DNA of 64,000 bases. Source: Gemmatimonadota bacterium. GTDB lineage: Bacteria > Gemmatimonadota > Gemmatimonadetes > Gemmatimonadales > GWC2-71-9. Location: the NCBI GenBank assembly GCA_003220935.1, contig QHTT01000066.1:1-64000 (forward strand). Reading direction: 5' to 3'. The notes under the pieces were generated by a model. It was not told where the DNA came from. It was given only the letters and a program-made list of their open reading frames with translations, and searched no databases. The first letter of the stretch is position 1, and each line of letters starts with the position of its first letter. Shown one piece after another: positions 6,820 through 15,312 of the stretch. A program made the position numbers and the translations under genes.

Positions 6820-7806
6820 GTGCCAGACTCGACGCACCCCGCATCCCCCATCCCGCATCCCGTCGTAATCGACACGGACCCCGGCATCGACGACATGCTG
6901 GCGCTGCTGCTCGCGCTCGCGTCGCCGGAGCTGGACCTGCGCGGCATTTCGGTCTCCTACGGCAACACGGTAGTCGAGAATGCCTACAGGAACGCCGTCG
7001 AGATACTGCGTCGCGCGGGCAGGCGTGTCACGCTGGGCGTGGGGGCGCGCCGGCCGCTCAGGCGACAGCTCGCGGTGGCACGGGAGACGCACGGCGCGAC
7101 GGGGCTCGGCTACGCGGAGCTGCCTCCCCCGGGCGTGATCCTCGACTGGGTGAAATCGCTCGACCGATTGCTCGCCGAGCAGCCCCAGCCGGTCACGTTG
7201 GTCACGCTCGGGCCGGTGACGAGCCTCGCGTTGGCGCTGCGGCGCGAGCCGGAGGTGGTGCGCGCCAAGGTCGCCCGCCACATCGCGATGGTGGGGAACA
7301 TCGCCGCCAGGGGCAACACGACCCGTTATGCCGAGTTCAACGCCTGGTGCGACCCGGAGGCGCTCGACACGGTGCTCCGTGCCGAGCTGCCGACGGAGCT
7401 GGTCGGGCTCGATGTCACCCGCGAGGCCGTGCTCGGCCCGCAGGACGTGACCCGGCTGGCGCATTCCCAGTCCCCCAACGCCCGCTGGATCCACGACGCC
7501 CTGCGCTTTTACATGGAGTTCCACAAGCAGGCCGAGGGGCTGGACGGGTGCATCGTGAACGACGTGCTGCCGATCGCCCTGCTGCTCCGCCCCGACGTGC
7601 TCACGTTCGAGGACCGCAACCTCGCCGTGGGCCTGGACGATGGGGACCACCGGGGGCACACCCGCGTGAAGCCGGACGGCGCGCGTGTGCGGGTCGCGAC
7701 GCAGGTCGATATGAGCCGGGTGCGGCCGCTCCTCTCGGAGCGCGTGTTCCGCTGGGCGACGCGGGCGACGCCGACGGCGATCTCTCAGGAAGGAGCGACC
7801 GTGTGA
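6820..7806 (+). CDS. Inosine/uridine-preferring nucleoside hydrolase
   Basis: 328 residues from GTG 6820. The Ca-binding aspartate cluster of the family is present at the N-terminus: 'VVIDTDPGIDDMLALLLAL' (DXDXXXDD), followed by 'GISVSYGNT', 'VTLVTLGPVTSLAL', 'GNTTRYAEFNAWCDPEA' and a C-terminal 'DDGDHRGHTRV' carrying the last conserved Asp/His. It would hydrolyse the N-glycosidic bond of ribonucleosides for salvage. The first 14 residues ('THPASPIPHP') are encoded by a GCATCCC heptamer tract and are probably non-functional. Its TGA overlaps the next start by four bases. Confidence 0.88.
   Translation: MPDSTHPASPIPHPVVIDTDPGIDDMLALLLALASPELDLRGISVSYGNTVVENAYRNAVEILRRAGRRVTLGVGARRPLRRQLAVARETHGATGLGYAELPPPGVILDWVKSLDRLLAEQPQPVTLVTLGPVTSLALALRREPEVVRAKVARHIAMVGNIAARGNTTRYAEFNAWCDPEALDTVLRAELPTELVGLDVTREAVLGPQDVTRLAHSQSPNARWIHDALRFYMEFHKQAEGLDGCIVNDVLPIALLLRPDVLTFEDRNLAVGLDDGDHRGHTRVKPDGARVRVATQVDMSRVRPLLSERVFRWATRATPTAISQEGATV
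6834..6862. repeat. GCATCCC heptamer tract in the N-terminal codons of the nucleoside hydrolase
   Basis: Three to four units of GCATCCC (one variant CCATCCC) follow the start codon and encode a Pro/His-rich extension absent from the conserved domain. The reverse complement GGGATGC occurs as four tandem units at 56593-56625. Confidence 0.65.
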
Positions 7807-8753
7807 CGCCGCTGCCGCGCAAGGTGGCCGTGATCGGCGCCGGCGACATCGGCTGCGGCTGGGCGGCCCTGTGCGCTGCCGCGGGCTGGCCCGTCATGAT
7901 CTTCGACGCCAGCGCGCGGGGCCTGGAGCGCGCCGCGACCGACGTGCCGCGCCGGGCGCGCGCGCTAGTGGCGCTCGGGCGCGCCACACAGGGGATCGTG
8001 GAGCGCGGGCTGCTCGAGCTGCAGCAGGGCCGCAGCCTGCTGCACGCGGTGCAGGACGCCGACTGGGTTATGGAGGCTATCAACGAGGACCTCGTCGCCA
8101 AGCAACGGCTGTTTCACGCCATCGAGGACGTGGCGGGACCCGAGGCGCTGGTCACGAGCTCCTCGAGCGGCATCCCGCCGACGGAGCTGTTCGCGCGCTG
8201 CCGCCGCCAGGATCGCTGCCTCGTGGCGCACCCTCTCAACCCGCCGGAGCTCATCCCGTTGGTCGAGCTCGTTCCCGGCGCGCAGACGACGGCGGCGATG
8301 GTCGCGCGCGCGCACGATTACCTGCGGGCTCTCGGCCGGATGCCGATCGTTCTCAAGAAGCCGGTTCCGGGCTACGTGGTCGGTCGCATCGCCGCGGCGG
8401 TGTGGCGGGAGTGCATCGACCTCGTACTGACCGGCGTGATCGCAGTGGACGATCTCGACCGCGCTGTCTCGCTCGGGCCGGCACTCGGCTGGGCTGCCGC
8501 GGGCCCGCACCTCACCTACCACCTCGCCGCGGGCGACGGCGGGGTGACTGCGTTTCTGCAGCAGCTGCTGGCGAGCTTTGAGGAGTGGTGGGGCCAGCTC
8601 GCCACGTGGCAGCGGCTCGAGCCGGAGCAGGAGCGCGCGCTCACCCATGGGGTCGAGCGGGCATATAAGGGAAAGGTCGAGGAACTTAGGGAAGCGCGGG
8701 ACCGGCGATTATCGGCCATCCTGCGGGCCCTAGAGCAGGCGAGAACTACATAA
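7803..8753 (+). CDS. 3-hydroxyacyl-CoA dehydrogenase family protein
   Basis: 316 residues from GTG 7803, with AGGAAGGAG about 8 bases upstream and a 4-base overlap with the nucleoside hydrolase. The Rossmann motif is 'VAVIGAGDIGCGWAALCAAAG'-like (GXGXXG), then 'DWVMEAINEDLVAKQRLF', 'TSSSSGIPPTELF' and the catalytic segment 'AHPLNPPELIPLVELVPG' with the HPXNPP motif shared by 3-hydroxybutyryl-CoA, carnitine and L-gulonate 3-dehydrogenases. The C-terminal domain 'GYVVGRIAAAVWRECIDLV' is standard. The single-domain size favours the gulonate/carnitine-type branch over FadB. NAD-dependent oxidation of a 3-hydroxy acid is expected; the substrate is not determinable. Confidence 0.82.
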   Translation: MTPLPRKVAVIGAGDIGCGWAALCAAAGWPVMIFDASARGLERAATDVPRRARALVALGRATQGIVERGLLELQQGRSLLHAVQDADWVMEAINEDLVAKQRLFHAIEDVAGPEALVTSSSSGIPPTELFARCRRQDRCLVAHPLNPPELIPLVELVPGAQTTAAMVARAHDYLRALGRMPIVLKKPVPGYVVGRIAAAVWRECIDLVLTGVIAVDDLDRAVSLGPALGWAAAGPHLTYHLAAGDGGVTAFLQQLLASFEEWWGQLATWQRLEPEQERALTHGVERAYKGKVEELREARDRRLSAILRALEQARTT

Positions 8754-8758
8754 GACGT

Positions 8759-8874
8759 TACACAGAGACGTCACGCGAAGGCGTCAAGCAAAGGCGTCAC
8801 GCGACTTCGTGATACGTCTTCGCGTGACGCCTTCGCGTGACGTCTCTGTGCTACGCCTCTGTGATACGTCTCTT
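8759..8874. repeat. Inverted array of 12-13-mer units between convergent genes
   Basis: The left half carries reverse-complement units (GAGACGTCACGCG, GAAGGCGTCA, AAAGGCGTCACGCGA) and the right half the direct units (GTGATACGTCTTC, GCGTGACGCCTTC, GCGTGACGTCTCT, GTGCTACGCCTCT, GTGATACGTCTCT), so the two halves can pair into a long hairpin. It fills the gap between the convergent dehydrogenase and universal-stress genes and probably ends both transcripts. It belongs to the same family as 4511-4590. Confidence 0.8.
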
Positions 8875-9301
8875 ATTTCTTATCTGCTCTCACCATGAGG
8901 ATCGGAATCCGCGTCATATGCCGTAATGCCGTCGCGACACTGCCGTGAACGACGTCCGCCAGCAGCCGATGCCCGTGCGTGGCCATGGCGATCAGGTCGC
9001 ACTGCTCACGCTCGGCCGCCGCCGCGATTTCTCGCGCCGGCTCGCCCCCCGCCAGGACTGCGTCGGCGTCGAAGCCTTCCGCCTCTAGCCCGCTGCAGAG
9101 GTCCTTGAGATACGCGCGGTCCTGCTTGATCTCCTCCGACTCCCGCAGGTCGAGCTCGTTGATGTTCCGCGCCACCCACCCGTCCGCCACGTGGATGAGG
9201 ACGAGCGAGGAGCCGAGCTGCTTCGCCAGCTGGCGCACGTGCGCCAGGATGGTGTTGTCCGCGGGGGAGTTTTCGAGCGGCACGAGGATCCGCGAGTACA
9301 T
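8873..9301 (-). CDS. Universal stress protein (UspA family)
   Basis: 142 residues from ATG 9301, which overlaps the mntH stop by one base (TGATG). 'SRILVPLENSPADNTILAHV' opens the UspA fold; 'LIHVADGW' and 'CDLIAMATHGHRLLADVVHG' plus 'SVATALRHMTRIPILMVR' give the ATP-binding type signature (GXXG/A...G-S-V-A). It probably binds ATP and acts in stress adaptation. As the last gene of the mntR-mntH operon it is likely expressed under manganese limitation. Confidence 0.88.
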   Translation of the reverse strand: MYSRILVPLENSPADNTILAHVRQLAKQLGSSLVLIHVADGWVARNINELDLRESEEIKQDRAYLKDLCSGLEAEGFDADAVLAGGEPAREIAAAAEREQCDLIAMATHGHRLLADVVHGSVATALRHMTRIPILMVRADKK

Positions 9302-10665
9302 CACACGCTGCCCCGGAAGATCTGGACCAGGAGCCAGGCATTGAACCCGGCGATCGCCCAGGCCACGACCCAGGCGAGCGCTTTGAGCCAGGCGGGGTTC
9401 ACAAACTCGCCCATCTTCGCCCGGTCCGAGGTGAACCGGACGAGCGGGAAGACGGCGAAGGACAGCTGCAGGCTGAGGATCACCTGGCTCAGGATAAGGA
9501 GCTTGGCAGTGCCGCTCTCGCCGAAGAAGATAGCCGTCAGTGCGGCCGGCACAATCGCGATCAGCCGCGTGATGAGCCGCCGCAGCCACGGACGGATCCG
9601 GATGTTCAGGAACCCCTCCATGACGATCTGGCCAGCGAGCGTCCCCGTGAGCGTCGAGTTCTGCCCGGACGCGAGCAGGGCGAGGGCGAACACGGCGCTC
9701 GCGCCGGCCACGCCGAGCAACGGCGTCAGCAGCTGGTAGGCGTCCTGGATCTCGGCGACTTCGGTATGGCCCGAAGTGTGGAAGGTCGCTGCCGCGACCA
9801 CGAGGATGGCTGCATTGATGAAGAGGGCGCATGTCAAGGCGATGGTGGAGTCGAGGAACGCGTACCGTACCGCTACCCGCTTCCCGGCCGGGGTCTCTTC
9901 GTAGCGCCGGGTCTGCACCACGGACGAGTGCAGGTAGAGGTTGTGCGGCATCACCGTCGCGCCGAGGATGCCGATGGCGATGTAGAGCTTGTGTCCGTCC
10001 GCCAGGATCGAGGAGCCAGGGACGAAGCCCGCCGCGACCGCCGCCAGGTCGGGGCGCGCGAGAATGATCTCGAACAGGAAGCAGCCCGCGATCGTGGCGA
10101 TCAGCGCCACCACCAGTGCCTCCAGCAGCCGGAAGCCCTTGTGCTGGAGGAACAGGACGAGCAGCACGTCGAGCGCCGTGATCGCGATACCCCACGGCAA
10201 CGGGATCCCGAACAGCAGGTTCAGAGCGATCGCCGACCCGATCACTTCCGCGAGATCGCAGGCGGCGATGGCGATCTCGCAGATCACCCACAACGCGATG
10301 GAGCTCGGCCTTGAGAAGTGATCCCGGCATGCCTGCGCCAAGTCCCGTCCGGTGACGATCCCGAGCTTCGAGGCGAGCCCTTGCAGCAGAATCGCCATGA
10401 GGTTCGAGAGCAGGATCACGCTCAGCAGCGCGTAGCCGAACTTCGAGCCGCCCGCCAGGTCGGTGGCCCAGTTGCCGGGATCCATGTACCCCACGGCCAC
10501 CAGGTAGCCGGGACCGGCGAACGCGAGCGCCTTGCGCCACCACGGCCCCTCGCGAACCGGGACGGTGCGATAAACCTCGGCGAGACTGGGCGCGAGCCGC
10601 GGCCGCCGCCACCCCGACTCGGGCGGCTGGCCGGCCGACCCGGCCTCAACGGCCCGCGTAGCCAC
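9301..10665 (-). CDS. mntH: Nramp-family divalent metal (manganese) transporter
   Basis: 454 residues from GTG 10665, overlapping the regulator gene by 20 bases. The metal-binding DPGN motif (residues 62-65, '[14 protein letters not shown]') is in the first membrane helix, and '[19 protein letters not shown]' carries the MPH motif of helix 6. About eleven hydrophobic segments span the protein. It should import Mn2+ (possibly Fe2+) with protons across the inner membrane. The regulator directly upstream and the universal stress gene directly downstream form one operon. Confidence 0.93.
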   Translation of the reverse strand: MATRAVEAGSAGQPPESGWRRPRLAPSLAEVYRTVPVREGPWWRKALAFAGPGYLVAVGYMDPGNWATDLAGGSKFGYALLSVILLSNLMAILLQGLASKLGIVTGRDLAQACRDHFSRPSSIALWVICEIAIAACDLAEVIGSAIALNLLFGIPLPWGIAITALDVLLVLFLQHKGFRLLEALVVALIATIAGCFLFEIILARPDLAAVAAGFVPGSSILADGHKLYIAIGILGATVMPHNLYLHSSVVQTRRYEETPAGKRVAVRYAFLDSTIALTCALFINAAILVVAAATFHTSGHTEVAEIQDAYQLLTPLLGVAGASAVFALALLASGQNSTLTGTLAGQIVMEGFLNIRIRPWLRRLITRLIAIVPAALTAIFFGESGTAKLLILSQVILSLQLSFAVFPLVRFTSDRAKMGEFVNPAWLKALAWVVAWAIAGFNAWLLVQIFRGSV

Positions 10666-11365
10666 GGTCCGTCACCGGCACTTCCCGGCACCACAGGACG
10701 AGCGCCAGCTCGCGCCCCACGACGCGTGGATCGCCCGACGGCACGAGCCCGATCGTCGTGGGCCCGTTGAACGGCTGGCGGGCGGTCACGGTGAGCAGCA
10801 CGCCGGGGGTGAGCCCTTGGTCGGCGAAATAGCGCAGGCGCGCCGGATCCTGCGTCCCCACCTGCCGCAGCTCGAGCTTCGTGCCGACGCCCGCGTCGGC
10901 GAGGGACACGAGCTCGGCTTCCTCGATCTCGCCGGTCGCGGTCGGAATGGGATCGCCGTGCGGGTCGTACTGCGGGTTCCCCAGCGCACCAGCCATGCGG
11001 TCGATCAGCTCGTCCGAGACGGCGTGCTCGAGCCGCTCGGCTTCCGCGTGCACACCGCCCCAATCGTAGCCGAGCTGCTGCGTGAGATAGAGCTCGAGAA
11101 TGCGGTGGCGGCGGATCATACGCAGCGCCGCGCGCCGCCCCTGCGCCGTAAGCTGGACTCCCCGATACGGGACGTGCTCGATCAGCCCGGCTTCCGAGAG
11201 CCGCTTCACCATCCCGCTCACCGAGGGCGGCGCGACCTCGAGCATCGCGGCGATGTCGCTCGTCGCGGCGAAGCCGCCCTGGTTCGAGAGGTGGTAGATG
11301 GCCTTGAGGTAGTCCTCGACTGAACGGGTCAGCGGTGGATTGGCGTCCCGGAGCGTTGCATGCAT
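10646..11365 (-). CDS. mntR: DtxR/MntR-family metal-dependent repressor
   Basis: 239 residues from ATG 11365. Order of domains: winged helix-turn-helix ('[20 protein letters not shown]' then '[20 protein letters not shown]'), metal-binding dimerisation domain ('[18 protein letters not shown]', '[17 protein letters not shown]', '[12 protein letters not shown]') and a C-terminal FeoA/SH3-like domain ('[16 protein letters not shown]'). The full-length DtxR architecture rather than the short MntR one is present. It likely represses itself and mntH when metal is plentiful, through the operator at 11463-11478. Confidence 0.9.
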   Translation of the reverse strand: MHATLRDANPPLTRSVEDYLKAIYHLSNQGGFAATSDIAAMLEVAPPSVSGMVKRLSEAGLIEHVPYRGVQLTAQGRRAALRMIRRHRILELYLTQQLGYDWGGVHAEAERLEHAVSDELIDRMAGALGNPQYDPHGDPIPTATGEIEEAELVSLADAGVGTKLELRQVGTQDPARLRYFADQGLTPGVLLTVTARQPFNGPTTIGLVPSGDPRVVGRELALVLWCREVPVTDRGYAGR

Positions 11366-11462
11366 GCCGATTCTCCCTGCCGGAAAGGCGCTAGAACAGC
11401 GGCTGTGAGCGGCTGGTTATCAGCGGTCAGCAAAACGACTTAGACAAGAATAACTCTTCAAC

Positions 11463-11494
11463 ATTAGACTATGCTAATTTGAGGATATTGTCAA
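11463..11494 (-). promoter_or_regulatory. Promoter with overlapping DtxR/MntR-type operator
   Basis: On the minus strand TTGACA (11494-11489) is a perfect -35, followed by a 17-base spacer and TAGTCT (11471-11466) as -10. The imperfect dyad ATTAG-N6-CTAAT (11463-11478) covers the -10, as expected for a metal-activated repressor, and resembles the TTAG...CTAA halves of DtxR-family boxes. The surrounding 60 bases are an AT-rich island in a GC-rich genome. Transcription would begin about 95 bases before the regulator start. Confidence 0.6.
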
Positions 11495-11517
11495 GCGAAA
11501 ATGTGGATTTCGAGGGA

Positions 11518-12096
11518 CTACAGGATTAATTGGAGGAACGGCGTCAGGATGCGCTCCGTCATCCCCCAAATCACCTCGCCTTCGATGACGTAAGCCGGAA
11601 ACGTGCGCTCGACGCCCCGCACCGCGAGCGTCAGGTCGCGCCGCGCGTCGGGCCGGGACAAACGCGCGAGCGGCAGCCAGAACGCGCGTTGCACCTCGGC
11701 GCCGGGCACGAGCGCCGGGCGAGACGGGAGCGCGAACACGAACGGGCGTACCACCACGGGGGGAAGTGTGGGAGTTCGAGGGTAGAGGTCGTCGAGCACG
11801 CCGAGGCGCTCCGCGACGGAGAGATCGACCCCGGTCTCCTCGCGCGTCTCCCGGATCGCGGTCACCAGGAGATCGACATCTCCGGGATCGTAGCGGCCGC
11901 CCGGTAGCGCGACCTGCCCGGACCAAGGATCGTCGCTGCGCTCGGCCCGTCGGATGAAGAGGGCCTCGAGCCCGTGGGAGGGGGGGCCCTCGAGCAGGAT
12001 CAGCGCGACGGCGGCGGGGCGCGCTTCCGGCGCAGTTTCGGGCTTGGCACGATGATCCTCGAGGGCGTCGCGCACGCGGGCGAGCGTCGGCGTCAC
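11518..12096 (-). CDS. Nudix hydrolase, CoA pyrophosphatase (NudL) type
   Basis: 192 residues from GTG 12096, overlapping the hydrolase gene by four bases (GTGA). The NudL-specific block 'FIRRAERSDDPWSGQVALPG' precedes the Nudix box, whose key residues read G-G-R...A-I-R-E-T-R-E-E-T-G-V. The family cleaves CoA and related pyrophosphates to phosphopantetheine and 3',5'-ADP. The C-terminus ends at the edge of the mntR promoter region. A 192-residue length fits NudL. Confidence 0.85.
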   Translation of the reverse strand: MTPTLARVRDALEDHRAKPETAPEARPAAVALILLEGPPSHGLEALFIRRAERSDDPWSGQVALPGGRYDPGDVDLLVTAIRETREETGVDLSVAERLGVLDDLYPRTPTLPPVVVRPFVFALPSRPALVPGAEVQRAFWLPLARLSRPDARRDLTLAVRGVERTFPAYVIEGEVIWGMTERILTPFLQLIL

Positions 12097-12833
12097 GCGA
12101 CGTGCCTCGCGCACCAGTCCACCGTCCGCGACACCACCTGCTCGAGCGCCGGGTTGGAGCCGGCCCAGGGATGCCTGGCGCCGAAGGTGTGGCCCGCGCC
12201 GTCTACCAGAAACAGGTCCGTCGCGTCGTCGCGCGCCGCCTTGCGAAGATCGCGACCGTCGCCCCACGGCACCGATTCGTCCGCCGTGCCGTGCACGATG
12301 AGCCACGGAGCCCGCACGCGGCCGGCGGCCTGCAGGACGTTCAGCGCGGTGGCGCCGTGAGCGTCCAGATCGTCCAGGATATCCCGCTCCAGCGGCAGCT
12401 CCTGGCCGGTGCGTTGGTTCAGGATCCGGCTCTTGCCTGTGCGGCGCAGCTCGTCGGTGACGGGCGCGATGAGGCGGCCCAACCGCGCGACGGCCGCCCA
12501 GGTCACGAGCGCCCGCACCCGCTCGTCTTGGGCAGCCCGCAGGGTCGCGATGCCACCGCCCAGGCTGTGACCAATCAAGCCGTATGCCGACGCCTCCAAG
12601 CCGAAGGTGCCGTTCGTCACGGCGTCGAGTACGATGTGAAGATCCTGCAGCTCCTTCGAGTAGGTGTTGCGCGCAAACCGCTCCAGCTCGTCGAACGTCT
12701 GACCGTCCTCGCCGACGCCTGAGCCCGAGAAGTTGAACGACACGACGGCGAACCCGGCGCGCGCGAGCCGCTCGACCACGTAGGGGAAGAATCCCCAGTC
12801 CTTGAAACCCTTGAGCCCGTGGCAGACGACCAC
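12093..12833 (-). CDS. Alpha/beta hydrolase (dienelactone hydrolase/lysophospholipase-like), start uncertain
   Basis: 246 residues from GTG 12833, but this start would leave the first strand bare. The in-frame upstream codons 'SFRLTGADGAPLRGDV' look like the family's usual leading strands and continue to CTG 12929, just after an in-frame TAG (12935-12933), with no ATG, GTG or TTG between. A CTG start is therefore plausible. Motifs: oxyanion region 'VVCHGLKGFKDWGFFP', nucleophile elbow 'GLIGHSLGGG', acid 'IVHGTADESVPW', and His in 'VDGAGHTFG'. It would be a cytosolic serine hydrolase of unknown substrate, coupled to the Nudix gene. Confidence 0.82.
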   Translation of the reverse strand: MVVCHGLKGFKDWGFFPYVVERLARAGFAVVSFNFSGSGVGEDGQTFDELERFARNTYSKELQDLHIVLDAVTNGTFGLEASAYGLIGHSLGGGIATLRAAQDERVRALVTWAAVARLGRLIAPVTDELRRTGKSRILNQRTGQELPLERDILDDLDAHGATALNVLQAAGRVRAPWLIVHGTADESVPWGDGRDLRKAARDDATDLFLVDGAGHTFGARHPWAGSNPALEQVVSRTVDWCARHVA

Positions 12834-12971
12834 AACGGGGCGCTCCCCGGCGGCGCTCGTGACGTCGCCGCGCAGAGGCGCGCCGTCGGCTCCGGTGAGC
12901 CGGAAGGAACGTTTCGACGGAGTGGCCAGAGGCTAGCTGTTGCGAACGCTCAATAATAGCTTCCCGGCCCG

Positions 12972-14222
12972 ATGCGCAGCCACGTGTGGATGACGATCGG
13001 CCTGGCCGCCGGCCTGGTGCTGGGGTTGGCGGCCGCCACCACGCAGCATCCCACGCTGATTACGGTCGCCACCGGGCTGCGGCCGCTGGGTACGCTGTTT
13101 CTCAACCTGCTCTCGATGGTGGTGATCCCACTCGTCGTCACCGCGCTGTTCGCGGGCGTGGCGGGGCTCGGCAGCGTCAGGCGGGTGGGGCGGCTAGGTG
13201 TCAGAACCGTTGGGTTCTTCTGGGCGACGACGCTCGCCGCGATTCTCATTGGCTTCGTGGTGGCGGCGCTGTTTCTGCCGCTCGCCGGCGTCACACCTGA
13301 TCAGCAGGCGGCGTTGCGTCAGGCGGCGCTCGCCGACTCCGGCGTCATGCGTCACGCGGCGGAGCAAATCCCCACCGGAGCGCGCTTCCTGGTGGAGCTG
13401 ATACCCGCGAATCCGGTGCGGGCGGCGGTCGACGGCAACCTGCTGCCACTGATCGTCTTCACCACAATCTGCGCCGTCTCCGCCGCCGGGCTCCCTGAGG
13501 AAAAGCGTCGCACGCTGACCGATGTTGCAGACGTGGCGACCGGGGCGCTGATCCGCATCGTCGGGTGGGTGCTGCTGCTCGCCCCGCTCGGCATCTTCGC
13601 GCTCGTGGCGGGAGCGGTCGCTCAGTTCGGCTGGTCGCTCGTGAAGACGATGGCGGTGTTCGTGCTGGCGGTGATCGCCGGGCTCGCGGTGTTCATCGCG
13701 GGGGTGTTACTCCCGGCGGTCATTCTCGTTGTACGGGTCAAGGCGACGCGCTTCCTCAAGGCAAGCTGGCCGTCGATGGCGATGGCCTTTTCGACCACGT
13801 CGTCGCTCGCGGCCTTGCCCACGATACTCGCGGCCGCCGAGCAGGACCTCAAGATCTCGCGGACGGTGGCGAGCTTCGCGCTCCCGCTGGGCGCGAGCAT
13901 CAACCGGTCGGGGAGCGCGCTGTTCCAGGCGGTCGCGATTCTGTTCGCCGCCCGCCTGTACGGCGTGGCCCTCGGCGTGCCAGAGATGTTTCAGGCGGGC
14001 GCCGCAGTGTTTCTCGCTTCCCTCACGGTCGCCAGCGTGCCGTCGGCGAGTATCGTGAGCCTGGCACCGGCGTTCACCGCGACAGGATTGCCGCTCGCCG
14101 GGCTGACGCTGCTCATCGGGCTCGACCGCGTGCCAGATATGTTCCGCACCATGACCAATGTCACCGGGTCCCTCACGGGCGCCGCGGTCGTCGCGGCGCT
14201 GGAGGGGGATAACCTGAAGTGA
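12972..14222 (+). CDS. Dicarboxylate/amino-acid:cation symporter (SDF family)
   Basis: 416 residues from ATG 12972. Family blocks: 'GTLFLNLLSMVVIPLVVTAL', the serine-rich re-entrant loop 'AFSTTSSLAALP', 'LPLGASINRSGSALFQA' in place of the usual LGATINMDG, and 'GLDRVPDMFRTMTNVTGS' in the last helix. It should import glutamate, aspartate or C4-dicarboxylates with Na+ or H+. The change from N-M-D-G to N-R-S-G in the substrate/cation loop is unusual and may alter cation coupling. It is divergent from the hydrolase gene and convergent with the next. Confidence 0.88.
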   Translation: MRSHVWMTIGLAAGLVLGLAAATTQHPTLITVATGLRPLGTLFLNLLSMVVIPLVVTALFAGVAGLGSVRRVGRLGVRTVGFFWATTLAAILIGFVVAALFLPLAGVTPDQQAALRQAALADSGVMRHAAEQIPTGARFLVELIPANPVRAAVDGNLLPLIVFTTICAVSAAGLPEEKRRTLTDVADVATGALIRIVGWVLLLAPLGIFALVAGAVAQFGWSLVKTMAVFVLAVIAGLAVFIAGVLLPAVILVVRVKATRFLKASWPSMAMAFSTTSSLAALPTILAAAEQDLKISRTVASFALPLGASINRSGSALFQAVAILFAARLYGVALGVPEMFQAGAAVFLASLTVASVPSASIVSLAPAFTATGLPLAGLTLLIGLDRVPDMFRTMTNVTGSLTGAAVVAALEGDNLK

Positions 14223-14226
14223 CATA

Positions 14227-14254
14227 AAGGCGACATCAATTCGACAGTCGCCTT
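14227..14254. terminator. Bidirectional terminator hairpin AAGGCGAC / GTCGCCTT
   Basis: A perfect 8-bp stem with a 12-base loop lies in the 39-bp gap between the convergent symporter and beta-barrel genes. Its A-rich and T-rich ends give a short A/T-stem edge on both strands. Confidence 0.55.
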
Positions 14255-14261
14255 ACGTCCC

Positions 14262-14870
14262 CTAGAAGTACACCGTCGCCGCGAAGCTCAACCCCTGCAC
14301 CGAGCTGTGGTAGGCCCAGGACTTGACGGATCCGCCCGAGCCTCGAATAGCGCTGCGCGTGTACGAAAACGCCACGCTCGCTGTGCCTCCGATGCTGAAT
14401 CGCGGCGTGATGAGATACGCGCCGCCCAGCTCCCCGAACGCGCCAGCATTCCAGCCGTTGTCGCAAAAGCCGGGGGCAGGCTTCTGCGCCTGGCACATGT
14501 GGTGGAACCCACCCAGCACCCCAAGAGTCTGAAAGCTCGCGACCGACTTGCCGCGACCCTGATAGAACCGGCGCCCGACGCGGGCGTTGACGTCCGCATT
14601 CGACGTAAAGGCGTCGACCACCAGGGTGTCGTTCACGCGGCTGGTGTTATGCGAGTGGCCTCCCGAGAACCCGAAATCGAGCAGCCAGGCTCGAGTCGGT
14701 GCAGTGAACCGCAGGACCCCGAGGCTCGCGATGCTGAACCCGCCGGAGAATAGAGCAGCCCACTGGCCCGCGTGGAACGGAGTGGTGTCCGCTCTGGTCG
14801 AATCCTGGGCAGCGGCTGCGGCAGGCACAACAAGCAACAGAGCGGCGAACCCTGAACGGAGCGGAAACAC
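14262..14870 (-). CDS. Predicted outer-membrane beta-barrel protein
   Basis: 202 residues from ATG 14870. Signal peptide to 'AAAAAQD'. The rest alternates hydrophobic and polar residues in short Gly-rich strands ('LFSGGFSIASLGVLRF', 'WLLDFGFSGGHSH', 'GLSFAATVYF') and ends in Phe, the barrel-assembly signature. Two Cys ('HMCQAQKPAPGFCDNG') may form a loop disulfide. I do not recognise a named family. Confidence 0.7.
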   Translation of the reverse strand: MFPLRSGFAALLLVVPAAAAAQDSTRADTTPFHAGQWAALFSGGFSIASLGVLRFTAPTRAWLLDFGFSGGHSHNTSRVNDTLVVDAFTSNADVNARVGRRFYQGRGKSVASFQTLGVLGGFHHMCQAQKPAPGFCDNGWNAGAFGELGGAYLITPRFSIGGTASVAFSYTRSAIRGSGGSVKSWAYHSSVQGLSFAATVYF

Positions 14871-14932
14871 GGACGGCCTCCTGGGAAGGCGAGGAAGCCG
14901 TCTAAGCTACGCCGCCGCCTGTGCCTCCGCGC

Positions 14933-15226
14933 CTAGGGCAGTGACGCCATGATCTTGCGGTATTCGGCTTCGGTGTGTGCCTTGAGCGTTTCGGTGCGCA
15001 GGTTGCCTTGGGCGCCGATGCTCAGCGCCAGCCGGGTGGCGGTGGCGTCGTCCGGCGCCTCCAGGATGACTACGCCGTCGTACTGGCCCATCGTGAGATA
15101 GAACGTCTTCAGCTCGGCGCCGGCGCGCCGGAACGCTTCCTTAGCGGCGTCGAGCCGGGCCGGGCCGTTCTTGGCGTCCGCGATGCCCTGTTGGGTGTAG
15201 CGGAGCAGCGTGACGTACATGGCCAT
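14933..15226 (-). CDS. GYD-domain protein
   Basis: 97 residues from ATG 15226. 'YVTLLRYTQQGI' and 'YLTMGQYDGVVILEAPDD' with 'GAQGNLRTETLKA' are the characteristic lines of the GYD family (PF08734), a ferredoxin-like alpha/beta dimer fold of unknown function. It is a stand-alone gene; AGGAGG lies about 7 bases before the start (15234-15239 on the plus strand). Confidence 0.88.
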   Translation of the reverse strand: MAMYVTLLRYTQQGIADAKNGPARLDAAKEAFRRAGAELKTFYLTMGQYDGVVILEAPDDATATRLALSIGAQGNLRTETLKAHTEAEYRKIMASLP

Positions 15227-15312
15227 GCATACCTCCTGAGAGGCTGGTTAGAAGCCAAGACCTCCGATCCGCGTGGCAAGTTAACGCCGCATCTCGTTCT
15301 TGTGGCGGGCGC

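Noticed and set aside
8759..8874. Possible CRISPR-like array in the 13-mer repeat region
   Set aside because: Units are directly adjacent with no unique spacers of 25-40 bases and they invert in the middle; no cas genes in the window.
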